A stretch of 64,000 bases of DNA, from positions 31,364-95,363 of the forward strand of contig NJFT01000159.1 of the NCBI GenBank assembly GCA_002221725.1, in the 5' to 3' direction. The notes beneath the pieces are model-generated. The model made no database searches, was not told the origin of the DNA, and worked only from the letters and a program-made list of their open reading frames with translations. Within the stretch, counting starts at the first letter, position 1; every line of letters starts with the position of its first letter. A program made the translations under genes and the position numbers. The stretch is from Scedosporium boydii (Eukaryota; Ascomycota; Sordariomycetes; Microascales; Microascaceae). Shown here piece after piece: positions 11,234 to 22,808 of the stretch.

Positions 11234-14200
11234 ATGAGCGAGGACCAGCATCTTGCAAAGGCTCAAGCTGAGCTTGACGAGGCCATACTCCAACTCAATA
11301 AGAAGGTCGCAGAGCTTGCTTCAGGGAAGAAGAATCTGTCAACCCTCAATGATCCCCTCCCGGTATTTCCAAAGCTGGACTCTTCGTCGGCTGAGGGGGC
11401 GTCAGTATCAGACCTGATCGACAGGCTTGTGAATTTCAACCTGAACGACCTGGTTGAAGACAAATCGTCGCATTCGTGGAGGAGCAAAATTAGTGGCATG
11501 GTCTACAGTCTGCTTCCCCTATCAGCGGTAGCCCTTGGCTTCGTGGGCAAGACGATAGAAGGTTCCACTCTATCTGCCCCAGTCGCGGGAATCGCGAAAG
11601 GCGCCTGCTGCGTCGTGAACCTAGTTCTCAAAGAGCGGGACCGCCGAACCCAATTCCTCAACGAAGTAGAACGTATCTCGTACCAGGCCCGGCGCGTGCA
11701 CGAGATTCAGCGCCAACCCGACACGGTGCTCTTGCCGCTCCTGCGCGAAAAGGCGATGCATGTGCTGACGGCCATAGCACTCTTCCTCGTCGGCACCATT
11801 GATTTCCTTGGCAGGAACATCTTGAAGCAGGTCACAAAATCTGTCTTCCGCGGCACCGACGTTTGGAGCGAGAGCGTGACGTGCCTGAAGCGCGCTTACG
11901 AAGAGTACGACCAGGCGCTGCTGCTTCAGGTCGCTAGCACTGTCCTCACCCACCACGCGCATGCGCAACAACAGGCCGACCTTGCTGCTGCCGAGGACGC
12001 CGCGTTCAGACAGTGGCTGCAGCCGTCCTTCGCCGAGAATGAAGCGAGGATGACGGCCAATCTGGCCCAGAGGGCCGAGGGAACGCTGCACTGGGTCTTA
12101 GACCTGCCCGAGCTCCGGACGTGGAGGATGGGGGATACGTCGTCCGAGGCCAAGACGCTATGGTTCACTGGTCTTCCCGGGGTCGGGAAATCCTGCATTG
12201 CTGCATACCTCTGCGAACTGCTACCCCAACAGTACCCCGACGACATCCACCTCAGTTTCTTCTGCAAGCGGGGTACGCCGGAGCTGACGACAGCCTTTGC
12301 CCTGCTCCGAACTCTCTGCTACCAGCTGACGCGCGAAAACGTCTTTTGCCGGAAATTTCTACAGAAAATGCCCAGCCTGCCGAGCACGACCGGCAAGGAT
12401 GGCATCCTGTTCTTCGTTGACACGCTGCTGAGGCAGCCACTAGCTGCGGGGCTCGGGGATTCGACCATCTTCATTGTTCTTGACGGCCTCGATGAATTGG
12501 AGAACACGGCCGCTTCTAAGGGGCCTTCATATGACGGGAAGACAGATGTTGAGGTTCTACTCGGTCAACTGATAACCCTTCCTCGGGTGAAAATCCTTGC
12601 GACGAGCCGAAGCCTTGCCGAGCTTCACGGCATCCTCTCTGACTCTGGTGATGTGCGCCAGATAGGTCCGGCAGACAACGCCATGGACATTGAAAACTAC
12701 GTCGCCCATCGCGTCGAGAAATCCGAGAAACTCCGAACCGGGTTCTCGGATCTCAAGATTGACCCCGTCGAGTTCTTCTCCGGAAAAGCCAATGGGATCT
12801 TCCTGTGGGTCGCCATCGTTCTCGATGTGCTTGAGCGTGCACCATCGTCCAACTCCTTCAAGCAAGGGCTCGATGAAATCCACCCGACGATGAACAGCAT
12901 CTACGATGACATTTTCGCGGGAGCGGAGCAACGACAGACGCTTAGCCTCATGATGGAAATTCTGAACTGGACTCTCATTCTACCCTCACCGTTTACGGTC
13001 CGACAAATGGCTGTCGCGGTCGAGATTTCTCTAGGCGACAGGGTTTTGAAGATGGAGGAGTTCTTGCGTACCGAGTGCGGCGAACTGCTCAATCTCATTC
13101 CACGGCTCGGCACTGACGCTGTATCGGACGAGGCTTTGGAGATTCACATCGGGCATGAGACGTTCCAGACGTGGCTAGCGGAGAGGCTTGGCGAGGATAA
13201 GAGACGGATGGCGCATGCCCGGGCGGCGGCGACGTGCCTGAAGTGTCTTCTTGATAAGAAACCGGATCCGAACCTTAAACCTTATGCCCTGGAGAAGTGG
13301 AAGTGGCATCTGCGACACAGCTTGGGGGCGGGTGAGCCGCAATTTGCGGATCCCATGGCTGGCCTAGAGACTGGAAAGCCTGTGCCGGCTCCCGAGGCGA
13401 TCGATTTGTTCCACCATATGTATTTGTTTCTCGCGCGACCGGAGGCGGAAGTATGGATAGAGGCGAGGATGAGAAAGGTTCATTATGATCATGTGCTATT
13501 CTGGGATATTCATATGACGCAGCTCGAAGTCATAGCCTGGTGCGCGACCAACTCAACGTCCCTATCTAACGACGCCATTGATGAGCTCCAGGCCGATGAT
13601 GGAATCAAAGAGAACCTAAAAGCTTTTCGAGATTCGCTCGGAGATCCTCGCACTATAGCACGGATGCTCTGGCCGCGTGTGTGCCACGCCTGGCTGTGGA
13701 ACACGTCATTGGATTGGTGGGCGGTCTTTTACATGGCAGAAGTACTCACGAAGTTGTTCCACTACGCCTATGGGGAGGGCATATTGGAGGAGACACCAGA
13801 GGGGAGAAGTATACTGGATGAGGAGACTAAAATCGCCCAGGCAAATAAGGGCTCAGTAGTGAAGCAAGGCGGCCAGCTCCTAGGGTCTCTCACGATGCAC
13901 CTGGCCAACACCATAGCTCGGGCGAACTCCCGAAAGTACACAAGCGGGCCCATCACTGAAGAGTGTCTCGAGGCCGTGAAGAAAGCAGGCCGATACAACG
14001 AACTTAGCGGCGTGTGTGCCGCGAACCTGGCCATAGCCTACTTTCAGCAACAGCGGAAAGGGGACGACAAGGATGCCTTGGAGAAGTCCCTCGAGTTCGG
14101 CCAGGAAGCCATCGACGACGATCCGGACGAAGCTCCTCGGAATTACTATCACATTGCTCAAGTGTACGAAGAGATGAGCCACAGGGCGTATTTTGATGAC

Positions 14201-15673
14201 GAGAAGGAGCGATTAGAAGAGCAGAGGCTTGAGAGCCTCCGCGATGCCGTCGCTCGAGACCGGGACCGCACGACCGATGCGCGCAGCGAGCTGTACCGCG
14301 CCGAGGTATACGCACTCCTCCGCGACCCTCCAGACGTCGACGGCGCCATTGCGAAGCTGGAGTTCGCCATCGTTGACAACCCCGAGGAAGCATGTAGCCG
14401 CTGGTTCCACCAACTCTTCGACCTGCACAAGAAACGCGGCGATCTCGAGGCGGCGCGCGAGACCTACCGACGTCAAATCGCCTTCGATCCCCCCTCATGG
14501 CACACGCGTTGGAAGAACATCGCCGACACGTGGATCGACGACAAGCAGTACAGCAAAACGCGCACGTTCGACTACCGCAACTGGTGCGACGCGCTGCTCG
14601 AAGCCATCGAGCAAGACCCCAGCTACGCGCATAGCTACTGGTCGGACTGGGCGTCCAAGGCCGAGAGCTTGGTGGGGTACGACCACTTCGGGTTCGCGGC
14701 GGAGATCCTCGCGTACGGAGTCGAGAAGAGCGCCGAACGGACGGATCCGCAGGGGCGTCGGGCCTGCGCCAAGTTTCTCCTGGAGCTGGGCGAGGTACAG
14801 GGTCAAATGTTCCAGTGGGAAGAGTCCATCGCGCGGCTTGAAGAGGCGTGGGTGCGTGAGGTCTCAATGGACGTTTGGGAGCGGCGCAGCACGTTGCAGT
14901 ATCTCGCGTGGGCGTATATGGGAGCGCAGCGCTGGGAGGATGTTACTGCTGCCGGGGAGAAGCGTCTCGCGCTGGCGCCGCATGAGATCTGGGGGGACAA
15001 GACGAGGTATAGGGGACAGTGGTGGAAAGGAGAGGCAGCGCTGCTGGGCGGAAAACCGGCCGCGGCGGTTAAGGAGCTGAAGAATGCCATTGCTATGCTC
15101 GAAGAGTCGCTGGCCGCCGCCGACCAAAAGGACTCGACGTCGTCTTCGGTAGCAGCGCCTCCCATTAAGCCAATCCTTAACGAGGACATAGGTCTCCTCT
15201 TCATCGATCTCGGGCATGCATACGAACGCATGGGGCGCGAGAAGCAGGCCGTGGCCATGTTCAAACGGGCGATTCCCCACGTCGAGTATGAGATGGAGCA
15301 GAGGGTGCAGTTCCGCACGCTCCACGATTCCATGTGGCGGCGTGAGGGGCGGTGGCGCATGCTGCTGGGATGGCTGCTTGAGCGAATTCACGGGCGGGGT
15401 GAAGATGCACGCGTGCTAGAGCTGTACGAATTTGCCGTCACCATCTTCGAGGCAACGTGTTACGTTGAGGATGACTTCATCGAAATCGCGGACCTGCGCG
15501 ACGCGCGGGAGGCGGTCGAGCGCGTGCGAGCCGGGGTGGCGTGCGAGGCGCCCTCGGAGGAGGAGTTTCAGAAGAGGAGGCTCATATGGAAGATAGCATT
15601 TAAGAGATCCGATTGGGCGAATGGCCATTTCAAAGAGGAGGTGCAGAAGACGCGGCGGAGGGGATCCGGCTAG
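11234..15673 (+). CDS. NACHT-TPR NLR-like STAND NTPase
   Basis: Single uninterrupted frame of 1479 residues. Residues 3-35 form a likely amphipathic coiled coil, followed by a helical N-terminal region with a hydrophobic stretch near residues 87-125 that resembles fungal STAND N-domains but that I cannot assign. The NACHT core has Walker A GLPGVGKS at about 313-320 and Walker B with the acidic run FIVLDGLDELE near 412-423, then winged-helix-like sequence. The C-terminal half (about 850-1400) is built of helical TPR-type repeats with many Asp-Glu-Ala and Tyr/Trp-rich units. Fungal NLR-like proteins of this architecture act in non-self recognition and regulated cell death; here that role is inferred. 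No lesion is visible, unlike the NACHT gene at 30.4-33.0 kb. The ATG follows an ACC context and is the only good start. Confidence 0.9.
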   Translation: MSEDQHLAKAQAELDEAILQLNKKVAELASGKKNLSTLNDPLPVFPKLDSSSAEGASVSDLIDRLVNFNLNDLVEDKSSHSWRSKISGMVYSLLPLSAVALGFVGKTIEGSTLSAPVAGIAKGACCVVNLVLKERDRRTQFLNEVERISYQARRVHEIQRQPDTVLLPLLREKAMHVLTAIALFLVGTIDFLGRNILKQVTKSVFRGTDVWSESVTCLKRAYEEYDQALLLQVASTVLTHHAHAQQQADLAAAEDAAFRQWLQPSFAENEARMTANLAQRAEGTLHWVLDLPELRTWRMGDTSSEAKTLWFTGLPGVGKSCIAAYLCELLPQQYPDDIHLSFFCKRGTPELTTAFALLRTLCYQLTRENVFCRKFLQKMPSLPSTTGKDGILFFVDTLLRQPLAAGLGDSTIFIVLDGLDELENTAASKGPSYDGKTDVEVLLGQLITLPRVKILATSRSLAELHGILSDSGDVRQIGPADNAMDIENYVAHRVEKSEKLRTGFSDLKIDPVEFFSGKANGIFLWVAIVLDVLERAPSSNSFKQGLDEIHPTMNSIYDDIFAGAEQRQTLSLMMEILNWTLILPSPFTVRQMAVAVEISLGDRVLKMEEFLRTECGELLNLIPRLGTDAVSDEALEIHIGHETFQTWLAERLGEDKRRMAHARAAATCLKCLLDKKPDPNLKPYALEKWKWHLRHSLGAGEPQFADPMAGLETGKPVPAPEAIDLFHHMYLFLARPEAEVWIEARMRKVHYDHVLFWDIHMTQLEVIAWCATNSTSLSNDAIDELQADDGIKENLKAFRDSLGDPRTIARMLWPRVCHAWLWNTSLDWWAVFYMAEVLTKLFHYAYGEGILEETPEGRSILDEETKIAQANKGSVVKQGGQLLGSLTMHLANTIARANSRKYTSGPITEECLEAVKKAGRYNELSGVCAANLAIAYFQQQRKGDDKDALEKSLEFGQEAIDDDPDEAPRNYYHIAQVYEEMSHRAYFDDEKERLEEQRLESLRDAVARDRDRTTDARSELYRAEVYALLRDPPDVDGAIAKLEFAIVDNPEEACSRWFHQLFDLHKKRGDLEAARETYRRQIAFDPPSWHTRWKNIADTWIDDKQYSKTRTFDYRNWCDALLEAIEQDPSYAHSYWSDWASKAESLVGYDHFGFAAEILAYGVEKSAERTDPQGRRACAKFLLELGEVQGQMFQWEESIARLEEAWVREVSMDVWERRSTLQYLAWAYMGAQRWEDVTAAGEKRLALAPHEIWGDKTRYRGQWWKGEAALLGGKPAAAVKELKNAIAMLEESLAAADQKDSTSSSVAAPPIKPILNEDIGLLFIDLGHAYERMGREKQAVAMFKRAIPHVEYEMEQRVQFRTLHDSMWRREGRWRMLLGWLLERIHGRGEDARVLELYEFAVTIFEATCYVEDDFIEIADLRDAREAVERVRAGVACEAPSEEEFQKRRLIWKIAFKRSDWANGHFKEEVQKTRRRGSG

Positions 15674-16053
15674 GCTCGAGGGCATAACTGTGGCTATCAT
15701 GAATAGATATCAGGGAGGACGGTTGAGGTTATTACAACTGGGGCATGGCAGCTTCCTGAGGATTATCGAGTATGATTGCGGCAGCGGACCGGGTAGGATC
15801 GGGGAAGCATAGTTTTGTCTTCTATCAAATACACAGGCCGGTCTTGTTAATTCGTGAGAGTCGATTGAGTGGTCAATCCTGAGGCCCTATAATATCTATT
15901 CCCAAAGTTATCGCGTTTACTTTCCTCACGCTACTCGGCCTAGCTTAACGCTCATATTCGAGTGTGGACCTCTCGCCTGCGTTTCGTTGGCATCTGGCAC
16001 TTGATTTATGTCTATAAATATTTATCTCAACTCCCCCAAAAGCCCTGACTATC
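15674..16053. other. Short convergent intergenic region
   Basis: 380 bp between the 3' ends of the NLR-like gene and the CocE/NonD hydrolase gene, which converge here. I see no gene; it should contain both terminators. Confidence 0.5.
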
Positions 16054-17993
16054 TTACTCCTTCGGAGGAATCACAGGAAGTGTAACATAATTGATAAATT
16101 GTGGTCCGAAGTGGATGTGATTCGTACCCTGAAACTTCTCAGTAGACCTAGAAAGAGGAGTGTCAGCTCACCTTGTAGTCACCTTCGTGGAGAACGCATT
16201 GGAACTTACCTATCGTTCGGGTCGTCGTGGAGGAAGATGCCCGAGCCCTGAGTATCCCCAGACGCCACCTCGAAGATAAGCTTGCCGCCCTTCTCGACAA
16301 TAACATTCGTCGGCCACACTTCAATATCAACGGCGTAAACCTCACCCTGGATGACGGGCAGGACATCCTTGCTGGTATAATCCCTATGGGGCAGCCATTC
16401 ACGGTGTTTGGGATGTCCCTTGTTGACCTTTCGCATACTTACCCTTAGCCAGCCCTTCGTCAAGGGAACTGGGTCCCCGGCAGTGCCGGTATAGAACACT
16501 TCGTTTCCATCGGGTCCGATATGGCGGAGCGTTACGAAAAGGTCGATATCACTGGGCGTAGGTCCGGAGGGATCGGGGCTAACGGAGACGTTGAGATGTG
16601 CAACAATGTGCCCGGTGATCTCTGTCTCTGTCCCAAAAGGTTCGGTGGTAAACTGGATGAGTTCGGGCTTCTCCATGGTACCCAGCGCATGGTACGACAA
16701 CTTCTTCTTCTCCTGTACAATCGCTTCATCCGACGTCAAGCCCTGGGATGCTGTGAGGAAGAACTTGGTATACCGGGTGCGTGCAATCGGCCACTCGTTT
16801 TCCCGTCGACGAGAATATGTCTTTTCGGCCTCCGCGTCATTGAAACCCACGTTTCCTTTACGGAGAACCAGGTCTACCGGCGGGACTTTTCCAGGGACAG
16901 ACCACCCGACTCTATCTTCGTCTTTGAGGAAGGCATCCAAGAAGCTGCGCTGCACTTCGACTTCCTCATCATAATAGAATGGAAGATCATGGCGGCCGGT
17001 GATCATGCGAAGATACTTGAACTTCGAGCCGGCATGGGTATAGCCCTCGACATTGCCACGCAAATGAAGGAGAATGCCTCCCCAGTTGCCGACGGAGAGG
17101 AGCGGAACCTCGATATCCCCCATATCATACTCCTTAGATGCGTAATAAGGCTGGTCACGGAAGCGATTCGCAGCATTATCCGTCGTCTGGTCATTCCTAT
17201 TGGCGGCGAGTTCCTCCTCGGGAAGATCGCCCTCAATCGTGTCGGGGCCCCAATTCCTCGCATTTCTCCCCGGACGTCCGTACTGGTTCGTAATCACCTG
17301 CCGGTTCCACCAGAACTTAATGAAGCCATTGGACAAGATGCCTCCGTGGCGGCATCTGTCCCTGTAATAGTCCGACATACCCTCCCACGGAATGATTGCA
17401 GCCAGACCCTTGGGCTTGCGGGCTGCCACGCGCCACTGGCTGCCTGCGTAATAGCTGATGCCGAGAAGCCCGACCTTGCCCGAGGACCATGGCTGCTCAG
17501 CTGCCCACTCGACGACGTCGAAAAAGGCTTCGCTTGTCCCGCGCGACATGGTGTCCAGCACGCCGGGGGATTGGCCGAGGCCTCTCTCGTCGGCGCGGAC
17601 TACGGCGTAACCATGGGAGGTCCAGAAACCTGGGTCTGGGGTTTCCCAGGCAGAGTGGTCGGATTTGTGGCGGGGGTTGACTTCGGAGTAGGACTTTGGG
17701 TGGAAGCTATTCGACTCGATGTTAATTGATTTATTTTCCCTTCTTGCACCTTCTGCTTTTCTTCTTCTTTCTTTTCTACTATTCTATAATATCACTTACT
17801 CCTTGTAGCGAATATCCTTTCCATACGGTCCATAGGTCACCAAGACAGGGACGGGTTCAGAACCTTTGGGTCGGTACACATTGCACCGAATGAGCCCATC
17901 AGCTGCCTTCAGAGGCACAGTAACATTTTGCTCGAAAATATACGGGAACGAGGTCTCGTCGACCGTGCGAATGTCCTTAATTTCATTCGGCAT
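16054..17993 (-). CDS. CocE/NonD-family serine hydrolase (X-Pro dipeptidyl-peptidase-like, S15)
   Basis: Alpha/beta hydrolase of 594 residues predicted to cleave an ester, amide or acyl bond. Three exons: 17993-17800, 17706-16210 and 16147-16054, joined in frame. The nucleophile motif GISYYAG places the Ser at about residue 149; it is preceded by RADERGLGQS, typical of CocE. The C-terminal jelly-roll domain shows GWLRVSMRK and ends with GSGIFLHDDP, where the His fits the catalytic His, and the last exon supplies NHIHFGPQFINYVTLPVIP. A GTAAGT inside GWLRVS is not used, because reading through keeps the conserved family sequence. No signal peptide is seen. The gene is divergent from the monooxygenase fusion starting at 18597, 603 bp away, suggesting shared control. 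Family is well supported; substrate unknown. Confidence 0.9.
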
Positions 17994-18596
17994 GGCTGCG
18001 TTGGTGTCTGTGTCCTTTTATGGAAAAATGAAGACGGAAGCAAAATGCAGGAGAGCTGCAGCAATCGACCGACCGGTCAACCTCACTACGAAAAGAGGGA
18101 GGTCCCTTGTCCAAATATCGTCCTTCTCTTCGGCATGGGAGAGGGAGATTAGAGAAAGGGGAGTCTCGGGGACCAGAAAATGCAAGTGCGAAATCCAAAG
18201 TTCGGGTCTACCCCCACCGGCCCGGTGCTCCCGGACAGTCGCACAACATCAAATGGATGGACCGACATTCAATGTGGAGCCGAGAACGGAAGCAAGCCAG
18301 CACAGACTTGCATGGGCCAATTCCGTTAGTGCTCGGCGAAGTATTATGCAAAGGTATCGGGTCCTTTTGGAGACCACCTGTGAGGAGACATGGGTGGGTG
18401 GTAGTGTGTGGGTGCGGCACAGGTGCAGGTCGCTGTTCTATTTGAAATGATTCGAGGTTGCGTAATATTATAATGAGTAGTATGAGTCTCTGTCTGTCCG
18501 AGTTCACTAGTAGTCTCTGCTTCACGAGACTTCAAGACGACTCAGAACATTGTGAATGTTAATATTGGAAATAGAATCGATCGTATTCGCTAAATC
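17994..18596. promoter_or_regulatory. Divergent promoter region, hydrolase / monooxygenase fusion
   Basis: 603 bp between two divergent start codons (17993 minus, 18597 plus). Short open frames here lack any recognisable product. It must carry both promoters; no specific operator can be named. Confidence 0.5.
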
Positions 18597-21228
18597 ATGG
18601 CATCTACACCGGCGGAAGGCCTCAATGTGCTTATTGTTGGAGCAGGTAATTAAATACCTCATACTCTTATCAGGAGAGCTCATATTGACGATAGTAGGTA
18701 TCGGCGGGCTCACAGCAGCGGTTGGACTGCGCCAGCAAGGACACAGCGTGACGGTATTATATAGATCCTGCCTTTTCTTGTTGTCCCATCCGTCGTGGAC
18801 GGGCGAGAGGCGAGTGGATTTGCTAAGATCTTGAGATTAGCTCTTCGAGAGATCCGAACTCGCCCAGGAAACGGGGGCAGCTCTGCATCTGGCCCCAAAC
18901 TGCCATGGGTTGCTCCGTCGATTCGGAATATTCCCCGAGACTTTCGGCGCAAACCCAGTCCAAGGAGTAAGGAATGGACCTTCCTTTCCTCGCCTCAATT
19001 ATTTTGGGACCTGACTGAAATGCTTATTTGCATTAATTCTGGCGTAGTTCACCGAATATACCCAGGATGGATCCGTTCGCCTAGATATTGACCTCAGGGA
19101 GTCTCTAAAGATTTGGGAATTTGTGAGTTTCCTTTGCCTGCCTTTCACTTGATGCGAGAACTAACTCTAGGTGTGGATTTCAGCCCTGGGTCCTAAGCTA
19201 CCGTGTTGGACTCCACAATGAGCTAAAGAGGGTTGCGACAAGCAAGGAAGGCAAGGGGATTCCTGCTGTTCTCAAGACCTCGAGCCAAGTCGTCGATGTC
19301 GATGTTGAGTCCGCAACCATCACCCTGCGAGATGGCACACAAGTCTCGGGCGATATTGTCCTGGGAGCAGATGGTGTTAGTGTAAGTGCCTATATTGGCT
19401 AAACTCCTCTCGGCCTCTCTTGTCTTGACACAATTTGTAGTCCGTAACGAGGAAGGCAATCGTCGGCGAATCTCACAAGCCCTTCGACTCGGGCAAGTCC
19501 GCCTTCCGATTCCTCATCCCTCACGAAAAGATTCGGGCAAATACCGAGACCAAAAAATTCGCTGAGCGGGAGGGTTACATGACGATTTGGTACGGCGACG
19601 ACAGACGTCTGGTCATGTATCCTTGCAACGACAATACGACCATGAACTTAGTCGGTATTCATCCGACGGAGTTGTCTGCCTCCGAGGGTGAAGGTATCTT
19701 GAGCTCATACCCTGTCGGCATCGGAAGATACTTTCACTAACAGAGACTAGGTTGGAGTCGAGTCGGCAACAAGGAGACGCTTCTCGAGACCTATAAGGAC
19801 TTTGGACCCACCGTAGCTTCCTTGCTTCAATTGACGGACCCTGCCGAGCTCAAGGTCTGGACATTGCTGGATATGGACCGTATCACTCGGTGGACAAAGG
19901 GACAGCTTGCGCTACTTGGTGACGCAGCTCATCCTTTTCTCCCTCATCAGGGACAAGGTGGTAAGCTAGTTGACTTTGTCTTGAGGACCTTGCTAGTACT
20001 GACGATATCATAGGCGGCGTTGCCATCGAGGATGCAACGTCCATTGTTGCCCTCTTCCCCCTTGGCACTACGCGCGAAGAAGTCCCGGAGCGTCTCTCAC
20101 TCTACGAAAAGATTAGAGACGAGAGGGCACACAAGATCCAAGAGTTCACTCGGGTAGCGGGCGCGGATCTCAACGATGCCACCCGAAAGTCTTTTAACAG
20201 TTAGGAAACTCTGGTCCCCACTAAACCAGAACCTCTCCGTTCGCTAACTTTTCAAAGTCATGGAATACTCCAAATACAACTACGGCTTTAGCGAGTGGCA
20301 CAACTCCACCCGCGCCCTCAAGGAATATCTCTGGGCTCGCAACGGCCCAACGTACTGGCGTCAGCCCATTTCCTTCGGGCCCATGACGAGCCCGCGACAA
20401 GACCACTACGGGCGCCTCATCCCTTCGGACAAGTCTAGATACGTAACCCATTCTCTCCGCTTCAAGACTTCGGCGACGTACCTGCAGACGCTCTTCCCTA
20501 CCAAGTCGTTCGGCTTCGTTTCCCCGGGAACCGTAGTCGAGGCGAGTTTCCAGTGCACCCAGCTCGACAAGATGGGCTGGCTTGGTGGTGGCGGCTATCA
20601 CTATGCTGGCCTCTGGATCCACGGGGTCCAGTATGAGAAGAAAGACGGCACTAAGGTCGTCGGCTCATTCCTCCCTGTTCTTTTTGAGTCGCTCACTGAC
20701 CCCATCACTACCGGGCGAGAAGAGTTGGGTATGCCTAAGCTGTACTGTGATATTAACGTCACGGGGACAGAGAGCTCAAGCCGTGTTACTTGCGGATGGA
20801 GAGGTGCCAGTTTCTTAACTATGAAGCTCGACGACCTCGCAGATGTGCCTCTGGAAAACGGAATCCACAGCGCGAACGGCATGACTAGTGATAAACCTAC
20901 TGCTGCCCCCGGTCAGCCCCCTAAACCTGTAGAGCAAGGTCTCTTCGTCTACAGGTACATCCCGGCCGTTGGCAAGCGAGGCGTGGCAGACGCTGAGTAC
21001 CCTGTTTTCCTTGACTATAAGAAGGCAACGGCGACTCGAGTCGCGGACAAGACAGTTTGGTCGAGAAAAGGAAGTATTGAGGCTGATGGGCGCGACTGGG
21101 AGTCGCTGCCTACGCTGCACCACATTGCCGCTGGTCTTGCTGAAGTCCCTGTTTATGAGGTTATTGAAGCAAAGATTGAGGAGGGTCACGGAGTTGAGGA
21201 CCTCTCTCAGGCGGAGCGTATGGAGTGA
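18597..21228 (+). CDS. FAD-dependent monooxygenase fused to acetoacetate-decarboxylase-like domain
   Basis: Nine exons join in frame to 707 residues: 18597-18645, 18698-18753, 18841-18966, 19048-19122, 19184-19381, 19441-19693, 19751-19960, 20014-20199 and 20258-21228. The first ~430 residues are a class A flavoprotein hydroxylase of the salicylate-hydroxylase type: dinucleotide motif VGAGIGGLTAA at about 15-25, GADG near 165, and GDAAHPFLPHQGQGG binding the FAD ribityl. They end with the family's usual C-terminal stretch NYGFSEWHNST. From about residue 440 the sequence is acetoacetate-decarboxylase-like; GMPK places a Lys at 545 where the Schiff-base Lys of that family lies. The join is inside exon 9, so this is one gene and not two neighbours. 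It may hydroxylate a substrate and decarboxylate it or its product. Only the order of domains is seen; the chemistry is inferred. It converges on the fumarylacetoacetase gene. Confidence 0.87.
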
Positions 21229-21431
21229 TTTGATGGGGTAGAACGTAGAGTAGTAGTAGGTTGAGAAGATTGCTTGCAATGAAAATGCTTTCCATAATGT
21301 ACAGCTCTTCTGAATCTCTTGCTCTTGTGATGGGTTTATTCAATACTTCGCTACACTGGGAAAGAAAGCTAAGGCAGTCATGCTACAGCCAAATTATACA
21401 TCCCGACTCAGTATCTAATCGTCTAATCATA

Positions 21432-22808
21432 TCATCCTTGAGCTGGCAGCAACCGACCAACACATTCTCCAAAACCGACTCCAGATGAAGACTCTCCCGC
21501 CACCGCCGTCATCCTTACAGTATCGCCATCCTGTAGATACGTCCTAGAAGACCCATCTTCGAGGATAATAGGCGACTTTCCTCCCTCTGTAGCCTCCAGC
21601 AAACACCCATGCAATCCCTTTCCCGAGCCGCTAACGGTCCCAGTCGCCATGATATCTCCTGACCTCAGGGGTGCTCCGGCGCTGGCAGCATGGGCTGCCA
21701 TGTGCCTTGGGGTCCAGTACATCGTCTGAACATTTGACTTCCCGGTAACGGTGACCGAGTTTTCTGACAGAACCTCGACTTGCATGGCAATGGAGTATGT
21801 GGCGTTTTCGGGGTCATCTAAGTAGTTCACCAGGGCCTGCACCCTGGGAGATGCTGCAGCTTTAAAAGGTCCGAGGGCGTCGAGGGTGACGATCCACGGG
21901 GAAATCGAAGTGCCGAAGTTCTTGCCGTTCAGGGGACCTAGAGGCACCATTTCCAGGCCTTGAATATCCCGTGCTATTCCCGAGGTTAATTAGTGCAAAC
22001 GAAGGCGACACTTCCTCCTTGGCCGTTAATCTTACCACTCCAGTCGTTGAGAACCACAAACCCAAAGATGTGTTTGTCTGCATCCGCTGCCAACAACCTC
22101 TGGTTCCTGGGCAGCGGTCGACCGATAATCGCAGCCAGTTCCATCTCATAGTCGACAGCAAGCGACGGCCGAAGGACGATGGCCCCCTCTGAGGTCGTAT
22201 CACGATACTGCCCAATAGGTCTCTCGATGTCCGTACCGGAAACAAAAATGGAACCGGCACGCCCCTGATAGCCGATCGGGAAATTGAAAAACGCGGGCGG
22301 GGGACGCTCGTCGTTGATGATAATGCGACCTGCATTCTTGACGTGCTCAAGAGAGCAAGAAAAATCTGCGCCAGTGGGTTACTTGCTGTTCACTTAAAGC
22401 CAAAATTGAAAGGATCGATCATTCTATCCTTCAATCCGTTGTACACATACCTATGAAGTCGCCGACATTGATGGGCAGGTGCATAGTAATCTGTCGGACA
22501 TCCTCGCGGCATCCTGCAGGAAAGGTGTCGATCCCCCCTTTGCTGAATGCGTCTCTGATTATGTCGCGTACAGCGCTCTGTACCGATTTCGGAAGTGAAG
22601 CGAATTCATTTAGGGTTTCCTTGGCGAAGATTCCTTTCGGTAAGTCATGGACGGCGGAGAATGTGCCCGCTTCTGCGAGGTCGTTGAGGAAGATGACGGT
22701 GTTTTGGAGTCTTGTGGCACCTTGCGGGGCCTCATGCGTCGGAGAGGAGGCGATACCAAAGGGAATGTTGTTGTGGGAGAAGTGGTGCGCGTACTCTGGA
22801 GATGTCAT
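21432..22808 (-). CDS. Fumarylacetoacetase-family hydrolase
   Basis: 409 residues from three exons (22808-22451, 22365-22036, 21973-21432). It has the N-terminal SH3-like region (FGIASSPT) and the FAH fold with DYEMELAAIIG, LNDWSARDIQ, GKNFGTSISPW, YWTPRHMAAHAA and SGSGKG, which line the metal and substrate site. Length equals that of genuine fumarylacetoacetases (about 420) and not the shorter FAHD1 type. Known members hydrolyse C-C bonds of 1,3-diketo acids such as fumarylacetoacetate at the end of tyrosine and homogentisate breakdown. Here the gene is away from any homogentisate dioxygenase or maleylacetoacetate isomerase, so it is more likely a paralogue of a dedicated pathway with the fusion enzyme (203 bp away, convergent) and the cupin (612 bp away, divergent). 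No lesion is seen. Confidence 0.9.

Noticed and set aside
14004..14867. 287-codon Arg-rich frame antisense to the NLR-like gene
   Set aside because: Mirror of a GC-rich coding region; the sense strand has a 1479-residue protein with Walker motifs.
16521..17729. 402-codon frame on the plus strand
   Set aside because: Antisense shadow of the CocE/NonD hydrolase, which shows family motifs and matching introns.
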